A stretch of 64,000 nt of DNA, from the NCBI RefSeq assembly GCF_004364935.1, contig NZ_SOBT01000008.1, positions 186,001 through 250,000 of the forward strand. Direction: 5' to 3'. Made by a program: the position numbers and the translations under genes. Shown here piece by piece: positions 1-9,600 of this stretch (position 1 is its first letter; each line of letters starts with the position of its first letter). The DNA is from Panacagrimonas perspica. Lineage in GTDB: Bacteria; Pseudomonadota; Gammaproteobacteria; Nevskiales; Nevskiaceae. Under the pieces are notes generated by a model. The model was not told the DNA's origin. It saw nothing but the letters and a program-made list of their open reading frames with translations, and ran no database searches.

Positions 1-1098
1 ATCCCGCTGACCCTGGTCGTCTACCTCGTGGGCTGGCCGGTGGACATCACGCCGGTGGCGTGGAATCCGCCGGTCGCGCCCTCGCTGAAGGAAGGCTTCT
101 ACGCGAAGGACGATGCGCTTCGCGGCGTGCAGCGCATCGTCGACGGCGGCCTCGCCGGCCCCGAGGCCATCGCCTTCGACGCGCAGGGCCGGCTGTACAC
201 GGGCCTGTCGGACGGGCGGGTGGTGTCGGTCTCGGCCGACGGCTCCGACTGCCGCGTGCTCGGCAACACCGGCGGCCGGCCGGCCGGGCTGCAGGTGCAG
301 GCCGATGGCAGCCTGGTGATCGCCGATGCGATGAAGGGCCTGCTGCATCTGCGGACCGACGGGACGTTCGATTCCTGGGTGACGGCCGTCGACGGCGTGC
401 CGCTCGGGCTGACCGACGATCTGGCCGTGGACGGGCGCGGGCGCGTGTTCTTCAGCGATGCCTCGTGGAAGTTCGGCCTGCCGGAGCACCGGCTCGATGC
501 CCTCGAGCATGGCGGCCGCGGGCGCCTGATGCTGCACGATCCGGCCAGCAAGGGCTCTGCAACGTTGCTGGCGGATCTGCAGTTCGCCAACGGCGTGGCG
601 CTCGGGCCCGACGAGCAGTTCGTGCTGGTCAACCAGACCACGGATTACCGCATCACGCGCTACTGGATGAAGGGCGAGCGTTCGGGGAAGGTCGAGACGT
701 TCGCCGAGAACCTGCCGGGGTTTCCGGACAACATCACGTTCAACGGCTCCGACCGTTTCTGGGTCGCGCTCTTTGGACCCCGAGATCCGCTCCTCGACAA
801 GCTCGGCCCCATCCCGTTCCTGCGCACGGTGATCGCGCGGTTGCCGATGTCGTGGCTGCCGGACGGCGGTCGCCAGGGCTTCGTGCTCGGGCTGGATCTG
901 GACGGCAAGGTCGTCGAGCAATACCGCTACGACGGGCCGGGTGCGTTCGGGCCGGTCACCAGCGTGCGCGAGCATGACGGCGTGCTGTATCTGGGCAGCC
1001 TCGACGACACGGCGATCGGACGGATCTCGCTGGCCGATCTGCGCAGCGGCGTCGTGAAGGATCCGCCGCCGCCGGTGAAGTCGACCTGCAAGCCGTAG
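1..1098 (+). CDS. SMP-30/strictosidine synthase-like beta-propeller protein (5' end outside window)
   Basis: The frame is open from base 1, so the true start lies upstream; 365 residues are visible. The first visible residues (IPLTLVVYLVGWPVDI) look like the end of an N-terminal membrane anchor. After it come propeller-type repeats such as GPEAIAFDAQGRLYTG, LAVDGRGRVFFSD and FANGVALGPDEQFVLVN. These are typical of the SMP-30/gluconolactonase/strictosidine-synthase superfamily, many of which are lactonases or esterases. The segment NITFNGSDRFWVALFGPRD matches the C-terminal half of strictosidine synthase-like proteins. The substrate cannot be predicted. The TAG stop lies inside the left arm of a hairpin repeat that also reaches the tatD stop, so the two genes converge on it. 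Confidence 0.8.
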   Translation: MPLTLVVYLVGWPVDITPVAWNPPVAPSLKEGFYAKDDALRGVQRIVDGGLAGPEAIAFDAQGRLYTGLSDGRVVSVSADGSDCRVLGNTGGRPAGLQVQADGSLVIADAMKGLLHLRTDGTFDSWVTAVDGVPLGLTDDLAVDGRGRVFFSDASWKFGLPEHRLDALEHGGRGRLMLHDPASKGSATLLADLQFANGVALGPDEQFVLVNQTTDYRITRYWMKGERSGKVETFAENLPGFPDNITFNGSDRFWVALFGPRDPLLDKLGPIPFLRTVIARLPMSWLPDGGRQGFVLGLDLDGKVVEQYRYDGPGAFGPVTSVREHDGVLYLGSLDDTAIGRISLADLRSGVVKDPPPPVKSTCKP

Positions 1099-1172
1099 CC
1101 CTTAACCCGGACGACGTCCGGGAGCTTTTCCGTCAACGGAGAGAGAACCCCCCGGACTTCGTCCGGGCTACG
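1095..1172. repeat. Intergenic hairpin repeat, copy 1 (divergent left arm)
   Basis: Inverted repeat of the window-wide GTAGCCCGG...CCGGGCTAC family. The right arm (1151-1171) is canonical. The left arm is interrupted (GTAGCCCTTAACCCGGACGACGTCCGGG), making this the most diverged full copy. It fills the space between two convergent genes and could act as a bidirectional terminator. Confidence 0.75.
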
Positions 1173-1173
1173 G

Positions 1174-1968
1174 TTACGGCTTGATCCCGAAGAAACACCG
1201 CGCGTTCGACGCCGTGTCGTGCGCCACGTCCGCCGCTTCGCGTCCGCAGGCACGAGCCACGGTCGCGACGACGTAGGGCAGGAACGCCGGCTCGTTGCGA
1301 CGCCCGTCGCGCGGGAGCAGGGCCTTAGGAATCGTGCGCGGCAGCAAATACGGCGCATCGGTCTCCAGCAGCAGCCGATCGCGCGGAATCAGCGGAACGA
1401 TCTCCAGCAGATGCCGGCCGCGTCGCTCGTCGCAGATCCATCCGGTGATGCCGATGTGGCAGTCGAGCGCGAGGTAATCCTCGGCGGCCGCGCGCGTGTC
1501 GGTGAAGCAGTGCACGCAGACCGCGCCGAGGCGATCGCGGTGTTCGCGCAGCATCGCCAGAAAATCCGCATGTGCGTCGCGCTGATGCAGGAACAGCGGC
1601 TTGCCCAGCTCCGCCGCGAGCGCGAGTTGCGCTTCGAAGGCCCTGCGCTGGGCATCGCGCGGAGCCAGATCGCGGAAGTAATCCAGACCGCATTCGCCCA
1701 GCGAGACGAGCGACGGATTCGTCGCGAGTTCGCGGAACAGCGCCTCGTGCGCGGCGTCCCATTCGGCAGCGTGATGCGGATGCAGGCCGGCGGTGGCGAA
1801 CACGCGGCCGCGATGCTGGTGCGCAATCTCGACGGCGCGGCGTGCGCTCTCGGCCGAACTGCCGGTGATCACGATCGCTTCGAGTCCTGCATCCCAGGCG
1901 CGCTGCAGCACGGCGTCACGATCGGCATCGAAACCGTCGTGGGCGAGATTGGCCCCAATGTCGATCAT
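1174..1968 (-). CDS. tatD: TatD family metal-dependent DNase
   Basis: 264-residue TIM-barrel hydrolase of the TatD family (Mg-dependent 3'-5' exonuclease/AP endonuclease, linked to DNA quality control). It has the N-terminal MIDIGANLAHDGF block, TAGLHPHHA, LGECGLDYFRD (metal-ligand Glu), FLHQRDA, CHIGITGWICDERRG and LLETDAPYLLPRTI. It resembles E. coli TatD itself more than YcfH or YjjV at the N-terminus. I start at the ATG at 1968 because it gives the family's canonical first residues; the longer frame upstream encodes only a Pro/Arg-rich run from a hairpin cassette. A near copy of the first 20 bases of the gene lies 107 bp upstream at 2055-2074. It may be read from the HTTM gene upstream. 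Confidence 0.93.
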   Translation of the reverse strand: MIDIGANLAHDGFDADRDAVLQRAWDAGLEAIVITGSSAESARRAVEIAHQHRGRVFATAGLHPHHAAEWDAAHEALFRELATNPSLVSLGECGLDYFRDLAPRDAQRRAFEAQLALAAELGKPLFLHQRDAHADFLAMLREHRDRLGAVCVHCFTDTRAAAEDYLALDCHIGITGWICDERRGRHLLEIVPLIPRDRLLLETDAPYLLPRTIPKALLPRDGRRNEPAFLPYVVATVARACGREAADVAHDTASNARCFFGIKP

Positions 1969-2074
1969 TGGGTCCAATCTCCGGGGGCGGGGCCCCAGCC
2001 CCGCCCGTTCGCCGGGCATCGATTGCCACCGGCAATCGATGAAATCCCCGGCTCACTGGCCCCGATGTCGATCA
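1948..2074. repeat. Hairpin cassette flanked by a 20-bp direct repeat at the tatD start
   Basis: Bases 1948-1967 and 2055-2074 are direct repeats (18 of 20 identical; ATTGGCCCCAATGTCGATCA versus ACTGGCCCCGATGTCGATCA). The downstream copy is the tatD start region read in reverse. Between them are two inverted repeats: GGGCGGGGCCCC/AGCCCCGCCC and ATCGATTGCC/GGCAATCGAT. The arrangement resembles insertion of a small palindromic element with duplication of its target. Confidence 0.6.
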
Positions 2075-2091
2075 CGTGCGGCGCAGCCCGA

Positions 2092-3813
2092 CTACGGTGA
2101 CGATTCTTCTGCGCGGCATTCGTGACGCAGCAGCACGCGTTGCTCGGCGATCTGCGCGCCGGCTTCGCGCACCATCAGCGTGACGCGCACGCGCGCCAGC
2201 GCTTCGGAATGCTGTTCGCACAGGAAGCGCGCGAACGCGAGGCGTTCGATCCGTGCCCCGGGTTGGGCCAGCGCGTTCTCGTACTGGCGGCCACGCTCGC
2301 CGGAAAACCAAGGCAACGTGCTCAGGCCGTAGTTCGGCGGCGGCAGGCTTTCGGACAGGGCATCGACTTCGGTGCCGTTGCTGCGCTCGCCCGGTACGGC
2401 GATCCAGCGCTGTGCCGCACCCGCGGCCGGCAGCAGGTCGATCCACGATCGATCGAGCGCCAGCGGCCTGAGCACGATGCGCGCGCCGCTGGCGAGTGCA
2501 GAGGGCAGTACACCGGCCGCACCGAACTGCACCACGACCAGCAACAGCAGCAACACACTGGCGAGGATGGCGATGCGCGACGAGGTCGCACCGCTCGCGT
2601 CGGTCGGCGAATGTCCTGCGCAGCGACCGGACTTCGCCATTCCGCGGAGGCGCAGCAGCAGGGAACCGAGCGAATTCGCGAACCCGCCGTTCAACAGCCC
2701 GCGCAGCGGGCGCAGCAGCGGAGAGCGGCGCAGCAACATCGCCACCGCGGCGCCGTCCAGGTACGCCTCCTCGTTGCGATCGATGACGATCAGCGATGCG
2801 CCGTTGGCCAGCAGGCGCGAGGCGCGCGGGCTGTCCTGCGCGTTGGCGACCTGCGTGTGCTGCAGGCACAGCAGCTCACGCGCCAGCAGCGCCATGCCCA
2901 GCGCACCCGGCGTGTCGCCATTCGGATGGACCCGCAGATCGGGCAGCGCAGGGTCGCCCGCCAGGCGATCCCACAAGGCGCCGTCGATCAGCAGCGCCCC
3001 AGCCAGCAAGCCCAGCAGCGCGAGCGCGACCGGCGCGACGCTGATCAATGCGAAAGCGCAGAGCAGCACGGCGAACACGAGTGCGGCGCGACGCGCATAC
3101 GGACGCGCCCACGGGACCAGTGCCAGTGGCAGGATCAGCCAGGCCGCGATCCGCAGTCCGATCTCGAGCGTCGGCAACAGGGAAGGCAACTTCACGAGCG
3201 CGCTTCCGGGCAGGTGCGCCGAGGGCGATGACAGCAGCCCGAGCAGGCCCTCGGGCGCATCGGAGGCCAGCGCCAGGCCGATCGGCAGCAGGCAGGCGAA
3301 CAGCAGCAGCGCGATGCCCGGCCACGACAGGTGCGACGGCCCGGGGCGCGCGGGGGCGAACGCGGCGTCGACGCTCCAGCGTGCGTTCCACGGCAGCATC
3401 AGGCCGAACGCGAGCAGGGCCAGCGCGAGGGCGTCGCTTGCATCGAACATCGCCGGATGGCGCGCGATCGCCGATACCAGCAGCAGGCCCAGCAGCGGCC
3501 CGGCGATACGGCTGCGCCAGCCGAGGGCCAGCGCGGTCGCCGCGAGCACCTGCAACAGCGACAGCACGATGGCGAAGAACAGGCCGCCGTTGGCCAGATG
3601 CAGCGACCAGCGGCCGGCCTCGATCGCGCCGATCGCCAGATCGCGCGGCAACAGGCCGTCGTCGGTGTAGAGCAGGCCTGCGTGCAGCAGCCGGCTCAGC
3701 GAATCGATCAGCAGGAAGAGGGCGAGGCCGGCGCGCAGCAGCGCAAGACTGCGCAGATCGACGGCGAGACGGGAGCACAGCGGGTGGGCCGGGCTCGGAG
3801 CAGGAAGGATCAT
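2092..3813 (-). CDS. HTTM-type multi-pass membrane protein with possible degenerate DUF393-like part
   Basis: 573 residues. The N-terminal ~290 residues hold many hydrophobic segments and an LRSLALLRAGLALFLLIDSLSRL opening with HAGLLYTDDGLLPR, which resembles HTTM (vitamin K carboxylase-like membrane) proteins that often carry a C-terminal DUF393 thiol-oxidoreductase-like domain. Residues ~305-400 (LRVHPNGDTPGALG to GGFANSLGSLLLRLRG) may be a worn DUF393-like region, but the usual DGDCxxC motif is not present. One more membrane segment (ILASVLLLLLVVVQFGAAGVL) precedes a polar tail. No enzymatic activity can be claimed. The start at 3813 gives MILPAPSPAHPL; upstream in-frame sequence is not protein-like. 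Confidence 0.72.
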   Translation of the reverse strand: MILPAPSPAHPLCSRLAVDLRSLALLRAGLALFLLIDSLSRLLHAGLLYTDDGLLPRDLAIGAIEAGRWSLHLANGGLFFAIVLSLLQVLAATALALGWRSRIAGPLLGLLLVSAIARHPAMFDASDALALALLAFGLMLPWNARWSVDAAFAPARPGPSHLSWPGIALLLFACLLPIGLALASDAPEGLLGLLSSPSAHLPGSALVKLPSLLPTLEIGLRIAAWLILPLALVPWARPYARRAALVFAVLLCAFALISVAPVALALLGLLAGALLIDGALWDRLAGDPALPDLRVHPNGDTPGALGMALLARELLCLQHTQVANAQDSPRASRLLANGASLIVIDRNEEAYLDGAAVAMLLRRSPLLRPLRGLLNGGFANSLGSLLLRLRGMAKSGRCAGHSPTDASGATSSRIAILASVLLLLLVVVQFGAAGVLPSALASGARIVLRPLALDRSWIDLLPAAGAAQRWIAVPGERSNGTEVDALSESLPPPNYGLSTLPWFSGERGRQYENALAQPGARIERLAFARFLCEQHSEALARVRVTLMVREAGAQIAEQRVLLRHECRAEESSP

Positions 3814-4098
3814 GGGGGGACGACAAAGCGAGCGGAGCAAGGCTCGCCGCTTCCGCCTCAAACGGCAAGGGGCAATCGTGCGAGCTGCCTGCTGCGGACG
3901 GGACAGGCGGCAACGGCTTCTCTCCGGGCGCAGCGCGCGCAAGGCGTCGGCCGATCGGCCGGCTCCATCCGGAGCAGGCCGCGGGCGAACGCGCTGCGAC
4001 GGCGGCAACGACCGGAAGATGTTCGGAATTCTCCGCGAGTCGCAGGACAGCCGGGTTAGACTCTCGCCGCCGAAAGACACACGGTTCCAAACGCCCCC

Positions 4099-4674
4099 AT
4101 GCACGCTCGCGCCATCGCTGCCGCCCTGCTGTGGATGACCGCGCCCCTGGGAGTCCACGCAGGCGATTCCGACACGCGCTACATCAGCGACGAGACCGCC
4201 GTGACGCTGCGCGAAGACAAGGGGATGAGCGCGCCGGTCGCTGCGCTGCTCAAATCCGGCGCCAAGGTGCAGTTGCTCGAGAACGACGCCGACAGCGGCT
4301 ACTCGCGCGTGAAAGTTGCGCCCGGTCGTGATGGCTGGGTGCTGACGCGCTACCTGTCGACCGAGCCCGCTGCGCGCGAGCGGCTGGCCGCCACGTTGTC
4401 GGAGTTGACGCAACAGCAGGCGATGGTGCGAAAGCTCGAATCCGAAAACCTGCGGCTGCGCGAGTCCGCGAAGAAGACCGGTGCTCCGGCGCCGGTCGTC
4501 GCCGCGGTCGAATCGCCGGTGATGGCGGGCCCCGGAAGCAGCACGCTGAGCCAGGGTTCCGACGCCGTGTTGATGGGGACCGGCGCGGGCCTGTTCATCG
4601 CCGGCCTGTTGACCGGCTTGCTGATCCCGATGATCCGGCGCACGCGGTCGCCGCGCTGGGGCACGCAGTCTTGA
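4099..4674 (+). CDS. SH3 and anchor domain envelope protein (TIGR04211/YgiM-like)
   Basis: 191 residues: a signal peptide (about residues 1-21, ending VHAG), a bacterial SH3 domain at ~25-95 (YISDETAVTLREDKG, VQLLENDADSGYSRVKV, GWVLTRYLS), a short coiled coil (~95-130, LSELTQQQAMVRKLESENLRL), and a C-terminal membrane segment (GTGAGLFIAGLLTGLLIPM) followed by RRTR. This is the architecture of the YgiM/TIGR04211 family: exported SH3 domain tethered by a C-terminal anchor. The exact role is unknown. Its TGA stop overlaps the TTG start of the next gene. Confidence 0.88.
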   Translation: MHARAIAAALLWMTAPLGVHAGDSDTRYISDETAVTLREDKGMSAPVAALLKSGAKVQLLENDADSGYSRVKVAPGRDGWVLTRYLSTEPAARERLAATLSELTQQQAMVRKLESENLRLRESAKKTGAPAPVVAAVESPVMAGPGSSTLSQGSDAVLMGTGAGLFIAGLLTGLLIPMIRRTRSPRWGTQS

Positions 4675-5330
4675 GTCCGCTTGCGGCATTGCCCAACGCG
4701 GGCGAGTCCGCGCTGGGTACGCTGGCCGGACCCGCAGGCGATCTCGAATGCTTCGTGGCGGTGCCGCGCGGCGAGATTCGCGGCATCGCGGTGGCGTGCC
4801 ATCCGCATCCGCTCTATGGCGGCGCGATGAGCAACAAGGTGGTCTACGCGCTGGCGTCCGCCGCGCTCGCGCAGGGACTGGTCGCGGCGCGATTCAATTT
4901 TCGTGGGGTCGGGCAGAGCACGGGCACCTACGACGCAGCGCGTGGCGAGACCGACGATTGCCTGGCCGTCGTCGATTGGCTGCGCGCGCAGCAGCCCGGC
5001 CTGCCGTTGCTGCTCGCGGGTTTCTCATTCGGCGCGTATGTGAGTCTCAAGGCGGCCGCGACGGCGCAACCGGCGGCGCTCGTCAGCATCGCGCCGCCGT
5101 TCGGCCGATATTTCGATGACGCCGAGCTGCCGCCGCACCCGGGTTGTCGCTGGCTCGCGGTCCACTCGCGCGACGACGACACCGTGTCTTACGACGAGAC
5201 CGCCGCGATCCTGCGCGACTACGACCCGGCGCCGACGCTCGTCACCGTGGATGGCGCGGGGCATTTCTTCCATGGCCGTCTGCAGGACATCAAGGAAGCC
5301 GTGGCACCGTTCCTGCAGGAGCTGTTCTGA
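4671..5330 (+). CDS. Alpha/beta hydrolase of the COG2945 type
   Basis: 219-residue serine hydrolase-like protein. It shows HPHPLYGGAMSNKVVY, FNFRGVGQSTG, the nucleophile elbow AGFSFGAY, and a late GHFFHG block carrying the likely catalytic His; HSRDDDTVSYD supplies the likely acid. This is the COG2945 family of predicted cytoplasmic alpha/beta hydrolases, whose substrate is unknown. The start is TTG at 4671, giving MSPLAALPNAG, and it overlaps the preceding TGA as TTGA. No ATG lies before the conserved HPHP block in this frame, so the TTG start is well supported. Confidence 0.9.
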   Translation: MSPLAALPNAGESALGTLAGPAGDLECFVAVPRGEIRGIAVACHPHPLYGGAMSNKVVYALASAALAQGLVAARFNFRGVGQSTGTYDAARGETDDCLAVVDWLRAQQPGLPLLLAGFSFGAYVSLKAAATAQPAALVSIAPPFGRYFDDAELPPHPGCRWLAVHSRDDDTVSYDETAAILRDYDPAPTLVTVDGAGHFFHGRLQDIKEAVAPFLQELF

Positions 5331-5420
5331 CGCGAGTGACATCGTCCCCCCGCATGTCCGCGCGGGGTGCATCGTGGCGCCTCATCCCTATACTGGCGGC
5401 AACCCGAACCCGGAGCCGAC

Positions 5421-6140
5421 ATGCGCCAACTTCCCGTTCTTGCCGTTGCCTCGCTGCTCCTGCTGTCGCCGACTGCCGAGGCGGTCGATTTCGACTTCGA
5501 GATCCAGCCGGGTGCGACGCAGCAGGACTTCAAGACGGTCGTCAAGGATGTCGCGGCAATCCTGAATTCCAAATCGCTGACTCCGGCGGAGCCTTACGGC
5601 GTAACCGGGTTTGGTCTGGGCGTCTATGCGTCGTACGTCGAGACCGATGATCCGCGCGCCTGGCAGCGACTCACCGGCGAGGACATCGACGAGATCGGCA
5701 TGGTGGGCCTGGTCGCCCAGAAGGGTCTGCCGTTCGGCATCGACGTGGGTGCGAGCTACGCCTGGGTGCCCGGCGCGGACGCCAGGTTGTTCGGTGCCGA
5801 GATCCGCTACGCGCTGCTCGACGGCGGCGTGGCCACCCCTGCCATCGGCCTGCGCGGCAGCTACTCGAAGCTCAGCGGCATCGACGACATCGACAACGAC
5901 TCGTACGGAATCGACATGTCGATCTCCAAGGGCATCGGCCCGTTGACGCCGTACGCCGGCGTCGGCCACGTGTGGAGCAAGTTCGAGGTCGATCCGCAGT
6001 TCGGGCTGGACGACGAGGATGTCGACGACACGCGGTTCTTCCTCGGCCTGCGCCTGTCCGCGCTGTTCGGCATCACGCCCGAGTACGAACGTATCGGCGA
6101 TCGCGACGTCTTCAACCTGCGTGTCGGATTCGCGTTCTGA
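5421..6140 (+). CDS. YfaZ-like outer membrane beta-barrel protein
   Basis: 239 residues with a clear signal peptide (MRQLPVLAVASLLLLSPTAEA) and then alternating amphipathic strands with many Gly/Tyr/Asp turns, ending in the outer-membrane signature VGFAF with C-terminal Phe. Segments such as FGLGVYASYVETD, VGASYAWVPGADARLFGAEIRYALLDGG and TPYAGVGHVWSKFEVD fit a small barrel of the YfaZ type. Function unknown. The ATG at 5421 is chosen because it gives the signal peptide directly; the upstream 18 in-frame codons do not. Confidence 0.8.
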   Translation: MRQLPVLAVASLLLLSPTAEAVDFDFEIQPGATQQDFKTVVKDVAAILNSKSLTPAEPYGVTGFGLGVYASYVETDDPRAWQRLTGEDIDEIGMVGLVAQKGLPFGIDVGASYAWVPGADARLFGAEIRYALLDGGVATPAIGLRGSYSKLSGIDDIDNDSYGIDMSISKGIGPLTPYAGVGHVWSKFEVDPQFGLDDEDVDDTRFFLGLRLSALFGITPEYERIGDRDVFNLRVGFAF

Positions 6141-6199
6141 GTCCGGCGTCGTAACGTCTCTTCAACGGAGTTGCCGGTTGCCGGCCCAGGACCTGATCG

Positions 6200-6640
6200 A
6201 TGTGGAAGCGCTGGCTGTCTCGACTTGATGCGACCGGGACGGAGGCGCATCCGCCGCGCGACGTAGCCGTCGCGGTGCTGTTGCTGGAGTGCGCGCGTGC
6301 CGATTTCGAGAATCAGCCCGCCGAGCTCGAGGCGGTCCGCCGGGCCTTGCGCGATCAGTTCGGGCTGACCGATCAAGCGCTGGACAAGCTGGTGGGCGAC
6401 GCCACCGTCTCGGCGCGGGAGGCGGTGTCGTTTCACGGTCCGGTCTCGCGGCTCAACGCCGAACTCTCGCCGGACGAAAAGAGCGAACTCATGGCGTGGC
6501 TCTGGCGCGTGGCCGTCGCGGACGGTCGCATCGATCCGCAGGAGGAAGGCCTGCTGCGAAAGCTCGCCGACCTGCTGTACATCCCGCACGCCGACTACCT
6601 TCGGGCCAAGCTCGCCGTGATCGACGGCGGGTCCGCTTGA
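6200..6640 (+). CDS. TerB-like (tellurite resistance TerB family) cytoplasmic protein
   Basis: 146 residues. VAVAVLLLECARADFE near the N-terminus and LMAWLWRVAVADGRIDPQEEGLLRKLADLLYI near the C-terminus are the two acidic repeats of the TerB fold (D-x-R-I-D-x-x-E type metal-binding loop). Proteins of this family are small helical and often sit beside signalling or envelope genes; a role in tellurite resistance should not be assumed from one copy. The TGA stop overlaps the TTG start of the following histidine kinase, so the two are probably translated together. Confidence 0.85.
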   Translation: MWKRWLSRLDATGTEAHPPRDVAVAVLLLECARADFENQPAELEAVRRALRDQFGLTDQALDKLVGDATVSAREAVSFHGPVSRLNAELSPDEKSELMAWLWRVAVADGRIDPQEEGLLRKLADLLYIPHADYLRAKLAVIDGGSA

Positions 6641-9600
6641 GCCAGGAAAAACCTGGCTGGTTCGAATCGCTGGCGGTCCGAGGCAAGCTCGGCGCCGTCT
6701 TCGGCGTGCAGCTCGCGGTGCTCAGTCTGGGTACGGCCGCGGTCCTCGCTGCGCTGACGCAGATGCGCGAGGCGCGCCGATGGACCGATCACACGCACAA
6801 CGTCATCGAACAGATCGAAGCGATGCGGGGCGAGGCGGTGGAGCAGCAAGCGGGCCTGCGCGGCTACATCATCACCAGCGACCGGCGCTTCCTCGAGCCC
6901 TATCGTTATGGGGTCGTCGAATTCGAGAACATCTCGCAGCGGCTGGGTGTCCTGGTTCGCGACAACCCGGCGCAGTACGAGCGCTATTCGCGCGTGCTCG
7001 CGCTGATGGGCGAATGGCAGACCGATGTCGCCGCGCGCGACATCGCCTACACGGAAAATCCGGCTACGCATCACCTCGCCGTCGAAGCCACGATCGGTGG
7101 CGGCGGACAGCGGCGCATCGACGCGATCAAGCGACTGTGCGAAGAGATGATCCGCGAGGAACGCCGTCTGCTGGTGTCGCGTTCCGGAACGATGGAGCGG
7201 GTCGAGAGCCTGTTGCTCAGCCTGATCGTGGGGCTGATGCTGGCCGGCTGGTTCACCGGCGCGTACGCCGTGGCCCTGGTCAATCGTGTCCTTGGCACTC
7301 CGCTGTCGCGGCTGGCGGACCTGGTTCCACGCCTGATCACCGGCGAATCGGTGGACGTTCCTTACCTCGAGCGGCGCGACGAGGTGGGGACGCTGGCCCG
7401 GGCATTCGAGCGTCTGCGCGATTCGAGCGCCGAGCAACGTCGCGCCGACTGGGTGCGCGAACAGGCCGCGCGGGTGCTGGGCGCATTGCAGCACTGCGAC
7501 AGCGACGCGACGTTCAGCGATACCTTGATCAATCGCCTGTGCGGCGTGCTCGAAGGCGGATACGGCCTGGCCTACCGATGGAACGAGCAGTCGGCGGTGC
7601 TCGAATGGTGCGCCGGCTTCGGTCTTCCCGACGCCTCGGTGACACGCCGTCGGTTCCGTCTGGGCGAGGGCATGATCGGCCAGTCCATGGTCGAGCGCCG
7701 CATCATCGAGATGATGCCGGTGCCGGCCGGATATCTGCAGATCGTCTCCGGGCTGGGCGCCGCGGCCCCGGCCAGCGTGCTGTTCGCACCGCTGACCGCG
7801 CGCGGTGAAACGGTCGGCGTCGTCGAGATCGGCATGCTCAAGCCGATGACGACGGCGCAGCGTGAACTGCTGGAGCAGGTGATCGTGACATCCGCGCTGG
7901 CCTGGCATTCGGTATCGCGCAGCGTGCGCACGAGCGAGCTGCTGGAAGAAAGTCGGGGGATGACCGACGAACTGCAATCGCAGCAGGAGTCGCTGCGCGC
8001 GCAGGGCGAGGAACTGCGCAGCGCCAACGAGGCGCTGCGAGGGCGCGGCGAACAGCTCGAGGAGCAGGGACGCCGGCTACGCGCGTCCGAAGAAGAACTG
8101 CGCGCCCAGGCAGAGGAGCTACTCATCACCAACTCGGCGCTCGAAGAGAAGACCGGCGCGCTGCGCATGCGCCAGGACGAACTCGAGGCCGCGCGTATCG
8201 ATCTCGAGCGCAAGGCCAGCGATCTGGAACAGGCCAGCCACTACAAGAGCGAGTTCCTCGCGAACATGTCGCATGAGCTGCGCACGCCGCTCAACTCGAT
8301 GCTGATCCTGTCGAAGATGCTGGCCGACAACAGTGACGGCAATCTCGACGCCGAGCAGGTCGAGTCCGCGCGGATCATGCACGACAGCGGCCGCAGCCTG
8401 CTGAGCCTGATCAACGACATTCTCGACCTGTCGAAGGTCGAGGCAGGCAAGATGGGCGTTGCGCTCGAAACGGTGAACGTGAGCACCAGCCTGAATGCAT
8501 TGCTGCAACGCTTCCGCCCGCTCGCCGGCGAGCGCGGCCTGAAATTCACGGTGCGCATCGAACCCGACGCGACGCGGGAACTGGAAACCGATGGCGCGCG
8601 CCTCGCGCAGATTCTCTCGAACCTGCTCTCCAATGCGTTCAAGTTCACGCACGAGGGCGAGATCGAACTGCTGGCCGAGAAGGCGCAGCTCGGCGCCGTT
8701 CCGGCCGTCGCACTGAGCGTTCGCGATACCGGCATCGGCATTCCCGCAGGCAAGCTGGATCGCGTGTTCCAGGCCTTCGAACAGGCCGACAGCAGCACCA
8801 GCCGGCGCTACGGCGGCACCGGGCTGGGACTGTCGATCGTCAGCGGCATGACGACCTTGCTCGGCGGTCAGGTCAAGGTGCGCAGCGAGGAAGGCAAGGG
8901 ATCGACGTTCACTATCGTGCTGCCCGAGCGCTCGCCGCAGAGTCAGACCGCGACGACGACGGCCGGCCCGCCGGGTGTCGACACCGGTGCTGCGCCCTCG
9001 CTGATCGCCGAGCCCGAACCCGGAGAACCGCCGACGGGTACGCCCGCGCTGCTGATCGTCGAGGACGACCGCGCGTTCGCCAAGGTCCTGGCGGACATCG
9101 CCACGCGCCGCGGCCTGGACGTGGTGACGGCCCACACCGGGCGCGACGCGCTGGCGCTTGCGCGCAAGCGAAAGCTGTTCGGCGTCCTGCTCGACATCGG
9201 TTTGCCGGACATCAGCGGATGGGAGGTGCTGGAGCGCCTGAAGGCCAATCCGTTCACCGCCGGGGTACCGGTGCATGTCGTGTCGGGTGGCGACGACTCC
9301 GACCGGGGAAAGGAGCTGGGCGCCGTGGGCTTCCTGCGCAAGCCGGTCGATCGTGAAGCGGTGGTACAGGCGCTGGAACGCGTCGGCGCCGGCAACGCGC
9401 CGCGCCGTCGTCGGCTGCTGCTGGTCGACCACGACCCGGCGTCGCGCGCGGATATCGTTGCGCTGCTATCGGCCGAGAATGCCAGCATCGTCGAAGCGGG
9501 CTCGGCGGCCGACGGCCTCGCACATCTGCAGGCCGAAAACTTCGACGGCCTGATCGTGGATCCCGATCTCGCCGACATGCCGAACTTCGAGTTCCTGGCG

